Both the position numbers and the translations under genes were made by a program. Below, piece after piece: positions 16,013 to 24,502 of a stretch of DNA of 64,000 bases (positions are counted from its first letter, which is position 1; each line of letters opens with the position of its first letter). This DNA comes from Lactonifactor sp. BIOML-A5. GTDB lineage: Bacteria > Bacillota > Clostridia > Lachnospirales > Lachnospiraceae. Under the pieces are notes generated by a model that worked only from the letters and a program-made list of their open reading frames with translations, made no database searches and was not told the origin of the DNA. The stretch lies in NCBI RefSeq assembly GCF_009677585.1, contig NZ_WKYV01000005.1:1-64000 (forward strand). The letters run 5' to 3'.

Positions 16013-17173
16013 ATGGATTTAGGTAAAGAAAATATAAAAAAATTAAGAGGACTGATCATATTCACCATTTTGATTCTGGTGGGGCTCCAGAATTTTGGAG
16101 TGATTATCAATGCAGCCCGGTTTTTGCTGAACATAATATTTCCGTTTGCGTTGGGAGCGGCGGTAGCATTTGTGCTGAATGTACCCATGCATTTTCTGGA
16201 AAAGCACCTGTTCCATGAGAGGAAGTGGAAAGAGAATCATGCGGTCAGAAAGCTGGCCCGTCCGGTCAGTCTGATTCTTACCATGTGTATCGTAATCGGG
16301 GTTGTAGTGCTTGTAATGTTTGTGGTAGTTCCCCAGCTGGGCACGACTATTATGAGTCTGGGAACCAGCCTCCAGAATTTTGCGGTTAACCTGCAGAGTT
16401 GGGGAGAAAAACTATTTCAGGATAATCAGGAGATTGTAGGGTGGATCAACAGCCTTGAGTTTAATTGGGACCAGATGATTCAGACCGGCATTGATTTCTT
16501 TAAAAATGGCGCGGGGAGTGTGCTCAACTCCACCTTTTCAGCAGCAAAGACCATTATCAGCGGTCTGGCCAACTTCTTTATTGCATTTGTATTCGCCTGC
16601 TATATTCTTCTGCAGAAGGAGAAGCTGAGCAGGCAGATGAAAAAAATCATGTACGCTTTTTTAAAGAAGGATCATGTAGAGGTGCTGACCAATGTCTGTT
16701 CCCTGTCCTATAAGACCTTTTCCAATTTCCTCACAGGACAGTGTGTGGAAGCAGTGATTCTGGGAACTATGTTTTTTATCACTATGACTATTTTCCGGTT
16801 CCCGTACGCTCTGCTGGTTGGAGTTTTGATAGCATTTACAGCTTTGATTCCTATCTTTGGGGCATTTATCGGGTGTGTAATAGGTGCGTTTCTGATATTA
16901 ATGGTGAGTCCGGTAAAGGCCATTGGATTTATCGTTATGTTCCTGATCCTCCAGCAGATTGAGGGGAATCTGATTTACCCTCATGTGGTGGGCGGGTCAG
17001 TGGGGCTTCCCTCCATCTGGGTGCTGGTGGCTGTAACCCTGGGTGGCAGCCTTATGGGGATCGTGGGGATGCTTGTATTTATCCCTCTCAGTTCCGTGGT
17101 TTATACCCTTTTCCGAGGGTGGGTTTACCAAAGGCTGAAAAAGAAAAACATACCGCTGGAACAGATAGAATGA
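16013..17173 (+). CDS. AI-2E family transporter (UPF0118)
   Basis: Integral membrane protein of about 386 residues with seven to eight hydrophobic segments in the pattern of the AI-2 exporter family (two N-terminal helices, a periplasmic-type amphipathic region around residues 100-165, then a membrane bundle). The conserved late segment LQQIEGNLIYPHVVGGSVGLP is present. The family includes AI-2 exporters and Na+/H+ antiporters, so the substrate is open. Starts 35 bases after the ATPase and may be co-transcribed with it. The ribosome site (AGGTG) is weak. Confidence 0.88.
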   Translation: MDLGKENIKKLRGLIIFTILILVGLQNFGVIINAARFLLNIIFPFALGAAVAFVLNVPMHFLEKHLFHERKWKENHAVRKLARPVSLILTMCIVIGVVVLVMFVVVPQLGTTIMSLGTSLQNFAVNLQSWGEKLFQDNQEIVGWINSLEFNWDQMIQTGIDFFKNGAGSVLNSTFSAAKTIISGLANFFIAFVFACYILLQKEKLSRQMKKIMYAFLKKDHVEVLTNVCSLSYKTFSNFLTGQCVEAVILGTMFFITMTIFRFPYALLVGVLIAFTALIPIFGAFIGCVIGAFLILMVSPVKAIGFIVMFLILQQIEGNLIYPHVVGGSVGLPSIWVLVAVTLGGSLMGIVGMLVFIPLSSVVYTLFRGWVYQRLKKKNIPLEQIE

Positions 17174-17213
17174 CAGAAGAACATAAGAAGCCGGAAGGAG
17201 AACGTGAGAGAAA

Positions 17214-17990
17214 ATGGAATGTCCAATGATATTTGACAGCCATGCCCATTATGACGATGAGGCATTTGAACCAGACAGGGAAGAACTGCTGGAATCCATG
17301 GCGGACCTGGGGGTAGGCACGATTATAAATGTAGGAGCCAGTCTGCGGGGCGTCAGAGATACCGTGAAGCTTATGAAGAAATACCCCTTTATCTACGGGG
17401 CGGTGGGAGTGCATCCCGACGAAGTGGGCGATCTGGATGAGACACAGATGATATGGCTGCGGAGCCTTTGTATGGAAGAAAAGACGGTGGCCATAGGAGA
17501 GATTGGGCTTGACTATTACTGGAACAGAGAAAACCATGAGGTGCAGAAGCACTGGTTTGTCCGTCAGATGGACCTGGCAAAAGAAGTTGGATATCCCATA
17601 ATTGTGCACAGCCGTGACGCAGCCAGGGATACCCTTGACATTATGAAGTCTGAGCGCGCGGATGCCCTTACGGGAGTGATTCACTGTTACTCGTATTCCA
17701 GAGAGCACGCCAGAGAGTACATGAACATGGGGTACCTTCTTGGCATCGGGGGAGTCGCTACCTTTGCCAATGCAAAGAAGCTGAAGGAAATTGTAGCATA
17801 TGCCCCTCTGGATTACATTCTGCTGGAAACGGATTGTCCGTATCTGGCGCCTGAGCCCCACCGGGGGGAGAGGAACAATTCGTCCTTTCTTACGTTTGTT
17901 GCCCGGGAGATCGCCAGGATAAAGGGTGTCAGCTATGAGACCGTGGTGGAAACCACGGCCGGGAACGCCAGGCGGTTGTTTGGCATATAA
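17214..17990 (+). CDS. TatD family metal-dependent hydrolase
   Basis: About 258 residues of the TatD DNase family (TIM barrel, two metal ions). Visible: FDSHAHYDD at the N-terminus (HxH), GEIGLDYYW with the metal-bridging Glu, IVHSRDA, VIHCYSYS and LLETDCPYLAPEPHRGERN. Members are 3'-5' exonucleases or D-aminoacyl-tRNA deacylase-like enzymes. In many Firmicutes tatD lies near metG, but here it follows the AI-2E gene. Two ATGs are possible (17214 and 17226); the first is kept. Confidence 0.93.
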   Translation: MECPMIFDSHAHYDDEAFEPDREELLESMADLGVGTIINVGASLRGVRDTVKLMKKYPFIYGAVGVHPDEVGDLDETQMIWLRSLCMEEKTVAIGEIGLDYYWNRENHEVQKHWFVRQMDLAKEVGYPIIVHSRDAARDTLDIMKSERADALTGVIHCYSYSREHAREYMNMGYLLGIGGVATFANAKKLKEIVAYAPLDYILLETDCPYLAPEPHRGERNNSSFLTFVAREIARIKGVSYETVVETTAGNARRLFGI

Positions 17991-17993
17991 TAT

Positions 17994-18030
17994 GGATGGG
18001 GATGTCGCTGCCGGCATCTCCATTTTCCAT
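17994..18030 (+). terminator. Weak terminator after tatD
   Basis: TGGGGATG and CATCTCCA pair around a 10-base loop and are followed by TTTTCC. It sits directly after the tatD stop and before the tetR promoter. Confidence 0.5.
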
Positions 18031-18054
18031 TTGTTGTATTTCGGGGGAAATGTG

Positions 18055-18083
18055 TTTACAATCTCTATACCGATTGGTATAAT
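18055..18083 (+). promoter_or_regulatory. tetR promoter with internal operator palindrome
   Basis: TTTACA (18055-18060) and TATAAT (18078-18083) are spaced by 17 bases. The perfect palindrome ATACCGATTGGTAT (arms ATACC and GGTAT, 18067-18080) fills the spacer and overlaps the -10. This is the usual arrangement for an autorepressing TetR-family protein. Confidence 0.8.
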
Positions 18084-18108
18084 AGAATCATATAAAGGAG
18101 ATGCTGCT

Positions 18109-18690
18109 ATGGATAACAGAGATATGCTGATGCAGGTTGCCCTGGACCTTTTTTATTCCAAAGGCTATGACGCCGTAGGGGTCCAGGAGATTGTGGACAA
18201 ATCGGGAGTGACGAAGCCTACGTTATATTATTATTTCGGCAGTAAAAAGGGGCTTTTGGAAAGCCTGCTGGATAAAGGATACAGGAACATTGAGGAGTCT
18301 CTTGCAGGGGCCTGCGCACACCGGGATTCGCTGTCAGACACCCTGTATCATGTAGCCAGATCCTTCTTTGATTATACGGCATCCAACAGGAAGTTTTACC
18401 TGTTAATGCTGTCGCTGTTCTATTCTGCCAGGGAGAATGAGGCCTTTCAGACCGTTTATCCTTATATTCAAAGGTATTACCAGAGAATTGTACAGATATT
18501 TGAGGATGCAGCCCCGCAGCTGGGAAATATGAGAGGCAGGCAGAGGCAGTTTGCCGTTGGATTTACCGGGGTTTTGAACCATCATATTATGATGGCCGCA
18601 GAATACGCGGCCCCTGACGGAAGAATTGAGATAACCAATGAGGCCACATATGAGATTGTACATCAGTTCATGTATGGCATATTTTCATAA
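18109..18690 (+). CDS. TetR/AcrR family transcriptional regulator
   Basis: About 193 residues. N-terminal TetR helix-turn-helix: ALDLFYSKGYDAVGVQEIVD then SGVTKPTLYYYFGSKKGLL. The C-terminal ligand domain is too divergent to predict its ligand. AAGGAG lies 8 bases before the ATG at 18109; a long in-frame extension back into tatD is rejected. Predicted to bind its own promoter at 18067-18080. The GH13 amylase follows after 46 bases and could be part of the same transcript, though no sugar-type ligand domain is evident. Confidence 0.93.
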   Translation: MDNRDMLMQVALDLFYSKGYDAVGVQEIVDKSGVTKPTLYYYFGSKKGLLESLLDKGYRNIEESLAGACAHRDSLSDTLYHVARSFFDYTASNRKFYLLMLSLFYSARENEAFQTVYPYIQRYYQRIVQIFEDAAPQLGNMRGRQRQFAVGFTGVLNHHIMMAAEYAAPDGRIEITNEATYEIVHQFMYGIFS

Positions 18691-18736
18691 GTAAATCAGT
18701 CATAATACTAAAAAGACAGGCAGGAGGTAACAGGGA

Positions 18737-20107
18737 ATGAATAAAAAGTGGTATGAAGAGGCAGTATTTTATCATATGTACCCCATCGGGATGACAGGGG
18801 CGCCCAGGGAGAACCGAAAGCAGGAGACCGTGCACAGATTCGCACAGCTTATGGAGTGGCTGCCCCACATAGCGGAGATAGGCTGTACGGCTGTGTATAT
18901 CGGGCCGCTGTTTGAGTCATCCACCCACGGGTATGATACAAAGGATTATAAGCTTGTAGACAGAAGACTGGGGGACAATGAAGATTTCCGGTGTTTTGTA
19001 GAAAAGGCGCACAAGCTGGGAATCCGGATCGTTGTGGACGGTGTGTTTAATCATACGGGGAGAGAATTTTTTGCCTTTAGGGATATCCGGGAGAAAAGGG
19101 AGGGATCCCCCTATAAAACTTGGTATAAGGGAATTGATTTCGGGGGAAACAATCCCTATAATGACGGCTTCTCCTATGAGGCATGGAGAAACTGCTTTGA
19201 GCTTGTGAATCTGAACCCGTGGGAGCCGGAAGTGAGAGAATATCTCCTGGGGGTGATTGACTTCTGGATTGAGACATTTGATATCGACGGGATACGGCTC
19301 GACTGTGCGGACTGCCTGGAGTTTACGTTTATGGAGGAGATGCGCAGAAGAACCCAGGAGAAAAAAGAAGATTTCTGGCTTATGGGTGAGGTGATCCATG
19401 GGGATTATGGCCGGTATATAGGAGACGGGCAGCGCCTGCTCCACAGCGTCACTAATTATGAGCTGCACAAAGGACTGTACTCCGGGCATAACGATCACAA
19501 TTATTTTGAGATTGCTCATACCATCCGGAGGGAATTTGATGAAAACGGAGGTATCTACAGGGGAATGAAGCTTTATTCCTTTGTGGATAACCATGATGTA
19601 GACCGTATTGCCAGCAAACTCACGGTCAAAGCCCATATGAATCCAGTCTATACACTTCTCTACACACTGCCCGGCATTCCCTCTGTCTATTATGGTTCGG
19701 AATGGGGCATTACCGGGAAAAAAGAGGGGCCTGATGACAGTCCTCTGCGCCCCGCGGTGGAACTGGAGAAGGCGCTGGAGGAAAATAGGGACTCCCGAAT
19801 CCTGGAATGGGTGAGAATCCTGGGCCGTATCCATAAGGAGCATCCATGCCTTGCACTGGGACGGTATCGGGAGCTGGTACTGACTAACCGGCAATATGCG
19901 TTTTCCAGAACCTGGGAGGAAGATTTACTGATTGTTGCGGTAAATAACGATGAAAAGGAAGCGTCTGTAAAGATACCTGTTCCTGACGGGGAGAGAAGGT
20001 ATCAGAATGCGGTTACAAAGGAAGAGATCCCGGTGGAGAACGGAAGTCTGGGCATTACTGTGGAAGCCGCAGGGAGTGTTCTCATTACCTGGCTGGGCGG
20101 AGCGTAA
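18737..20107 (+). CDS. Alpha-amylase family glycoside hydrolase (GH13)
   Basis: About 456 residues with the GH13 (beta/alpha)8 barrel. Visible: region I VVDGVFNHTG, region II DGIRLDCADC with the nucleophile Asp ~189, region III LMGEVIHGD with the acid/base Glu ~218, and region IV FVDNHDVDR. There is no signal peptide, so it is cytoplasmic and probably acts on imported maltodextrin or on glycogen. glgB follows 48 bases later, which supports a glycogen role. The exact bond specificity cannot be read from sequence. Confidence 0.9.
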   Translation: MNKKWYEEAVFYHMYPIGMTGAPRENRKQETVHRFAQLMEWLPHIAEIGCTAVYIGPLFESSTHGYDTKDYKLVDRRLGDNEDFRCFVEKAHKLGIRIVVDGVFNHTGREFFAFRDIREKREGSPYKTWYKGIDFGGNNPYNDGFSYEAWRNCFELVNLNPWEPEVREYLLGVIDFWIETFDIDGIRLDCADCLEFTFMEEMRRRTQEKKEDFWLMGEVIHGDYGRYIGDGQRLLHSVTNYELHKGLYSGHNDHNYFEIAHTIRREFDENGGIYRGMKLYSFVDNHDVDRIASKLTVKAHMNPVYTLLYTLPGIPSVYYGSEWGITGKKEGPDDSPLRPAVELEKALEENRDSRILEWVRILGRIHKEHPCLALGRYRELVLTNRQYAFSRTWEEDLLIVAVNNDEKEASVKIPVPDGERRYQNAVTKEEIPVENGSLGITVEAAGSVLITWLGGA

Positions 20108-20155
20108 GCCTGGGATTAAAGAATAAAAGAAACTAACGGTAAAAGGGGAAAGCTT

Positions 20156-22060
20156 ATGGGTAAAAAATTAGGATTTTCGGATTTGGATGAGTATCTGTTC
20201 GGGGAAGGGACACATTATGAGATATACCGTCTGCTGGGCGCCCATCCGACAACAAAGGGTAAGAAAAAAGGTGTTTATTTTGCAGTGTGGGCTCCTCACG
20301 CGGCATCTGTAGCTGTGGTGGGGGAGTTTAATGAGTGGGATGAAAAGAAGCATCCCATGAAGCGCAGAAAGAATATGGGCATCTTTGAGCTTTTTATCCC
20401 GGACGTTAAGGAGGGAAGCCTTTACAAATACTGTATTACAACAAAAGACGGCGGGCTTCTCTACAAAGCGGATCCCTATGCCAACTGGTCTGAGAAACGT
20501 CCGGGAAATGCATCCAGAGTGGCGGATATCAGCAGATTTACATGGGGAGATTCTGTCTGGATGAATAAGCGCCAAAGTTTTGACGCAGATAAAGATCCCA
20601 TGTCTGTCTATGAAGTGCACCCGGGCTCCTGGATGAAGCACCCTTTTACCGAGGAGAATAAAGAGGGATTCTACAATTACAGGCAGTTTGCCCATGCCCT
20701 GGCGGACTATGTAAAAAAGATGGGGTATACTCACGTGGAGCTTATGGGGATAGCAGAACATCCTTTTGACGGCTCCTGGGGGTATCAGGTGACAGGATAC
20801 TATGCCCCCACATCCCGCTACGGTACGCCCGGGGACTTTAAGTATCTGGTGAACTACCTGCATAAAAATAAGATAGGAGTGATCCTTGACTGGGTGCCTG
20901 CCCATTTTCCGAAAGATGCACACGGTCTGGCGGATTTTGACGGCACACCTGTGTATGAGTATGCGGATCCCAGAAAGGGAGAACATCCGGACTGGGGAAC
21001 AAAAGTCTTTGATTATGGAAAAAATGAAGTGAAGAATTTTCTCATAGCCAATGCGGTCTTCTGGATGGAGGAATATCATATTGACGGACTCCGGGTGGAT
21101 GCTGTGGCGTCTATGCTGTATCTTGACTACGGGCGTGAGGACGGCCAGTGGGTTCCAAACAAATATGGGGAGAATAAAAATCTGGAGGCCATAGAATTCT
21201 TCCGGCATTTGAATTCGGTTGTTCTGGGCAAATATAAAGGTACGGTAATGATTGCCGAGGAATCAACAGCCTGGCCTATGGTGACAGGCAAGCCGGAGGA
21301 CGGCGGCTTGGGATTCAGCCTGAAGTGGAATATGGGATGGATGCATGATTTCCTGGAATACATGAAGCTGGACCCTTATTTCAGAAAGTTTAACCATTAC
21401 AAGATGACATTTTCCCTGACGTATGCATACAGTGAGCATTATGTTCTGGTACTCTCCCATGACGAGGTAGTGCATCTGAAGTGCTCCATGATCAATAAGA
21501 TGCCCGGGGAGGCCAGGGAAAAGTTTGAGAATCTGAAAGCGGGCTACACGTATATGTTCGGACACCCCGGCAAGAAGCTGCTCTTTATGGGCCAGGATTT
21601 CGGCCAGCTTCAGGAGTGGAGCGAGGAGCGTGAGCTGGATTGGTATCTGCTTGCAGAGGAAAGTCACCAAAAGCTGCAGGATTACGTAAAGGAATTGCTT
21701 CTCCTCTATAAAAAATATCCAGCCCTCTATGCAAATGATCACAATCCCCAGGGGTTTGAGTGGATAAACGCGGATGACGCGGATAAAAGTATCTTTAGCT
21801 TTATCAGAAAGTCTCCAACAGGACGGAACAACCTGCTCTTTGTGTGTAATTTTACACCGGTAGAGAGGACGGATTACCGGGTGGGGGTCCCCAAAAGGAA
21901 GCAGTATAAGCTTATACTAAACAGTGCAGATCCCAGATTCGGGGGCTCCTATGGGAAGCCCCGGGAGGTATATAAGGCTGTGAAGAAAAACTGGGATAAC
22001 AGGGAGTTTTCCTTTGGATATGAACTGCCGCCCCTTTCTGTATCGGTATTCTTGTATTAA
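20156..22060 (+). CDS. glgB: 1,4-alpha-glucan branching enzyme
   Basis: Transfers alpha-1,4 chains to make alpha-1,6 branches in glycogen. About 634 residues. Visible: an N-terminal CBM48 module (YEIYRLLGAHPTTKGKKKGV, FAVWAPHAASVAVVGEFNEW), then the GH13_9 barrel with DWVPAHFPKD, DGLRVDAVASM (nucleophile Asp), AEESTAW (Glu) and LSHDEVVH, then a C-terminal beta domain. The N-terminus is short compared with E. coli GlgB, as in many Firmicutes. glgA, glgC and glgP are not in the window. Confidence 0.95.
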   Translation: MGKKLGFSDLDEYLFGEGTHYEIYRLLGAHPTTKGKKKGVYFAVWAPHAASVAVVGEFNEWDEKKHPMKRRKNMGIFELFIPDVKEGSLYKYCITTKDGGLLYKADPYANWSEKRPGNASRVADISRFTWGDSVWMNKRQSFDADKDPMSVYEVHPGSWMKHPFTEENKEGFYNYRQFAHALADYVKKMGYTHVELMGIAEHPFDGSWGYQVTGYYAPTSRYGTPGDFKYLVNYLHKNKIGVILDWVPAHFPKDAHGLADFDGTPVYEYADPRKGEHPDWGTKVFDYGKNEVKNFLIANAVFWMEEYHIDGLRVDAVASMLYLDYGREDGQWVPNKYGENKNLEAIEFFRHLNSVVLGKYKGTVMIAEESTAWPMVTGKPEDGGLGFSLKWNMGWMHDFLEYMKLDPYFRKFNHYKMTFSLTYAYSEHYVLVLSHDEVVHLKCSMINKMPGEAREKFENLKAGYTYMFGHPGKKLLFMGQDFGQLQEWSEERELDWYLLAEESHQKLQDYVKELLLLYKKYPALYANDHNPQGFEWINADDADKSIFSFIRKSPTGRNNLLFVCNFTPVERTDYRVGVPKRKQYKLILNSADPRFGGSYGKPREVYKAVKKNWDNREFSFGYELPPLSVSVFLY

Positions 22061-22074
22061 TAGGAGGTGCCCGT

Positions 22075-22914
22075 ATGAATAAAGAAAAATGGACCGCAGC
22101 CCTGGTTCAGATGGATTCCCGGGAGGACGAGTCCCGGAATCTGGAAGCGGCTGCCGGGAAAGTCAGAGAGGCAGCCCGGCAGGGCGCGGATCTTGTTATG
22201 CTTCCGGAGACGGTGGATTTTATCGGACGTGACATGAGGAGCCATGGAAAGACTGTTCCGGGCCCTGTGACAGAGATGTTCCGGGAATTGGCCAGGGAGA
22301 ATCACATTTATCTCCACTGCGGCAGTATCACAGAGGCAGCAGGAGAGGAAAAGTGCAGAAATACCAGCCTGCTCTTTGATCCCCGGGGAGAGATTGCCGG
22401 AAGATACAGCAAACTGCATATGTTTGATGTGGAGCTTGCAGGGGGAAAAATGATACGGGAGTCTGCTCAGATTGCGGGCGGCAGCCAGGTGGTCCTGTCC
22501 AAAACAGAGCTGGGAATGCTGGGGTTTGGCATCTGCTATGATATTCGATTCCCCGAGATTTTCAGGATTATGGGAAAGCACCAGGCGCAGGTGATACTGG
22601 TGTGCGCCAACTTTACGGACCCTACGGGACAGGCCCACTGGGAGCCTCTTCTGAGAGCCAGAGCCATTGAGAATACCTGTTATATTCTGGCCTGCGGGCA
22701 GTGCGGGGAGAAGTGGAATTATACGGCCCATGGAAATTCTATGATTGTGGATCCCTGGGGGCGGATTGTGGTCCGGGCCGATAAAAAGGAACAGATTCTG
22801 ATGGGCGAAATAGATATGGGACTGGCAGTTAAGACAAGGAGACAGATTCCTTCTCTTGATAATATTAGGCAAGATGTCTATGAATTAGTGGAAAAATCAG
22901 TAAAAATCTACTGA
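22075..22914 (+). CDS. Carbon-nitrogen hydrolase (nitrilase superfamily)
   Basis: Amidase of about 279 residues with the Glu-Lys-Cys triad: Glu in VMLPETVDF, Lys in RYSKLHMFDVEL and Cys in GFGICYDIRFPEIF. Closest by motif to the Nit1/YafV-type branch that includes deaminated glutathione amidase. Starts 14 bases after glgB with AGGAGG, so it is in the same transcript. No functional link to glycogen is obvious. Confidence 0.9.
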   Translation: MNKEKWTAALVQMDSREDESRNLEAAAGKVREAARQGADLVMLPETVDFIGRDMRSHGKTVPGPVTEMFRELARENHIYLHCGSITEAAGEEKCRNTSLLFDPRGEIAGRYSKLHMFDVELAGGKMIRESAQIAGGSQVVLSKTELGMLGFGICYDIRFPEIFRIMGKHQAQVILVCANFTDPTGQAHWEPLLRARAIENTCYILACGQCGEKWNYTAHGNSMIVDPWGRIVVRADKKEQILMGEIDMGLAVKTRRQIPSLDNIRQDVYELVEKSVKIY

Positions 22915-22932
22915 CAGAAGGGGAAAATCTCT

Positions 22933-22961
22933 TTGCATTTGCTGGAAAAACAAGGTATAAT
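22933..22961 (+). promoter_or_regulatory. Sigma-A promoter before the 77-residue gene
   Basis: TTGCAT (22933-22938) and TATAAT (22956-22961) with a 17-base spacer, about 45 bases before the ATG at 23008. Confidence 0.7.
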
Positions 22962-23007
22962 AACAACGAATAGAGCGATAGAATCGGACAGGAAAGGAGA
23001 AATTGGA

Positions 23008-23241
23008 ATGAAAGTATCTAATATTAAGGATATTGAGAAATTTTTCGAAGTAATCGACAGCTGCAGCGGAAAAGTGGAATTAGTTACAGGAGAAGGCGAC
23101 AGACTCAACCTGAAATCTAAACTTTCCCAGTATGTTTCTCTGGCAAATATTTTCTCCAACGGTGAGATACCTGAATTAGAGCTGGTAGCTTATGAGAAAG
23201 AAGATATTGATAAATTACTGAACTTTATGATGAATGGCTGA
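23008..23241 (+). CDS. Small conserved-looking protein of unknown function
   Basis: 77 residues, acidic, no membrane segment and no cysteine pair. AAAGGAGAAATTGG precedes the ATG, and it has its own promoter and a following hairpin, so it is very likely a real gene. The sequence mixes helix-forming segments (IKDIEKFFEVIDSC, KEDIDKLLNFMMNG) with a short beta-like core (KVELVTGEGDRLNLKSKL). I do not recognise the family. It stands alone between the nitrilase and the CobW genes. Confidence 0.7.
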   Translation: MKVSNIKDIEKFFEVIDSCSGKVELVTGEGDRLNLKSKLSQYVSLANIFSNGEIPELELVAYEKEDIDKLLNFMMNG

Positions 23242-23271
23242 TTAGTGAGGCAGATAAAAAGGCATAATTTA

Positions 23272-23297
23272 GGGACGGAGGTAATAACCTTCGTCCC
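23272..23297 (+). terminator. Hairpin after the 77-residue gene
   Basis: GGGACGGAGGT and ACCTTCGTCCC form an 11-bp stem with one mismatch and a 4-base loop, followed only by CTTTGG. It is a weak terminator or a leader element for the CobW operon. Confidence 0.5.
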
Positions 23298-23333
23298 CTT
23301 TGGCGTTACTTGAATAAAAAGAGAGGTAGAAAA

Positions 23334-24488
23334 ATGACAAAGATTGATATTATTTCGGGATTTTTAGGAGCGGGAAAGACAACATTAATTAAGAAGTTAT
23401 TGAGTGAAGTATTTGCAGGCCAGCAGGTAGTGCTCATTGAAAATGAATTCGGTGAGATAGGGATCGATGGAGGATTCCTGAAGGAGGCGGGCATTGAGAT
23501 CCGAGAGATGAATTCAGGCTGCATCTGCTGCTCCCTTGTGGGAGACTTTGGGGCATCATTGAAAGAAGTCATTGAAAAGTACCACCCTGACCGTGTATTG
23601 ATCGAGCCTTCCGGTGTTGGGAAGCTTTCCGATGTTATAAAAGCTGTTCAGGGTGTGCAGGAGGAAGTAGATATACAGCTTAACAGCTATACCACTATGG
23701 TGGATGTATCAAAATGTAAGATCTACATGAAGAACTTCGGTGAATTTTTTAATAATCAAATTCAGTGTGCAGGGGCTATTATATTAAGCAGAACGGACAA
23801 GACGCCCCAGGATAAGGTGGTGAAGGCGGTAGAGTTAATCCGTCAGATAAATGATAAATCACCTGTCATTACAACACCTATTACGCAGCTGGAGGGAAGC
23901 AAGATCCTGGACGTCATGGAGCATCCCCAGTCGCTGGAGGAAGAGATGCTGAAAGAGGAAGTGTGTCCAGTGTGCCAAGAACATCACGTCCATGAGCACG
24001 ACCACCACCATGCCCATGGAGATGAATGCTGCGGACATGATCATCATCATGGAGAGGAATGCCAGGGGCACGGGGAACACCACCATGAAGAGGAATGCCA
24101 GGGGCACGGACATCACCATCACGGGGAAGAATGTTGCGGACATGACCATCACGATCATGGGGACTGCGGCTGCGGTCATGATCATCACCACCACCATGCA
24201 GATGATGTGTTCACCAGCTGGGGCAAAGAGACGGTGAGAACCTACAGCAGAGAAGAGATAAGCGGCATACTGACGAATCTAGAGACAGAGGGTATCAGAG
24301 AGGACGGCAGTATTCTCCGGGCCAAGGGAATGGTGGCAGGTACGGATGGCCGGTGGATTTACTTTGATATGGTGCCGGGTGAGCATGAGATCCGTGAGGG
24401 TGCGCCTGAGTTTACAGGCAGGATCTGCGTTATCGGCTCTAAGCTCAACGAAGACAAGCTGGAAGAGCTTTTCGGACTGAAAATATGA
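23334..24488 (+). CDS. CobW/G3E-family GTPase metallochaperone with His/Cys repeat
   Basis: G3E-family P-loop GTPase of about 384 residues. Visible: Walker A GFLGAGKTTLIKK near residues 9-21, the metal-binding CxCC motif in NSGCICCSLVGD, Walker B-like DRVLIEPSGVGK, then a 72-residue insert (residues ~217-289) with 31 His and 8 Cys in five ~12-residue repeats, then the CobW C-terminal domain with WIYFDMVPGEHEIRE. The family delivers Zn2+ or other metals to target enzymes at the cost of GTP. AGAGG lies 7 bases before the ATG at 23334. First gene of a pair with the CobW-YcgQ fusion, 14 bases away. Confidence 0.92.
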   Translation: MTKIDIISGFLGAGKTTLIKKLLSEVFAGQQVVLIENEFGEIGIDGGFLKEAGIEIREMNSGCICCSLVGDFGASLKEVIEKYHPDRVLIEPSGVGKLSDVIKAVQGVQEEVDIQLNSYTTMVDVSKCKIYMKNFGEFFNNQIQCAGAIILSRTDKTPQDKVVKAVELIRQINDKSPVITTPITQLEGSKILDVMEHPQSLEEEMLKEEVCPVCQEHHVHEHDHHHAHGDECCGHDHHHGEECQGHGEHHHEEECQGHGHHHHGEECCGHDHHDHGDCGCGHDHHHHHADDVFTSWGKETVRTYSREEISGILTNLETEGIREDGSILRAKGMVAGTDGRWIYFDMVPGEHEIREGAPEFTGRICVIGSKLNEDKLEELFGLKI

Positions 24489-24502
24489 TAGGAGACAAAT
24501 AA

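Noticed and set aside
17169..17228. A 19-codon ORF bridging the AI-2E stop and the tatD start
   Set aside because: It has ATGA overlap and would end at CAATGA over the second tatD ATG, but no ribosome site and no conserved composition were seen; more likely chance.
23859..24197. Met/Val-rich ORF antisense to the CobW His-rich repeat
   Set aside because: It is the reverse reading of the CAC/CAT-rich repeat, which always gives Met and Val codons on the other strand.
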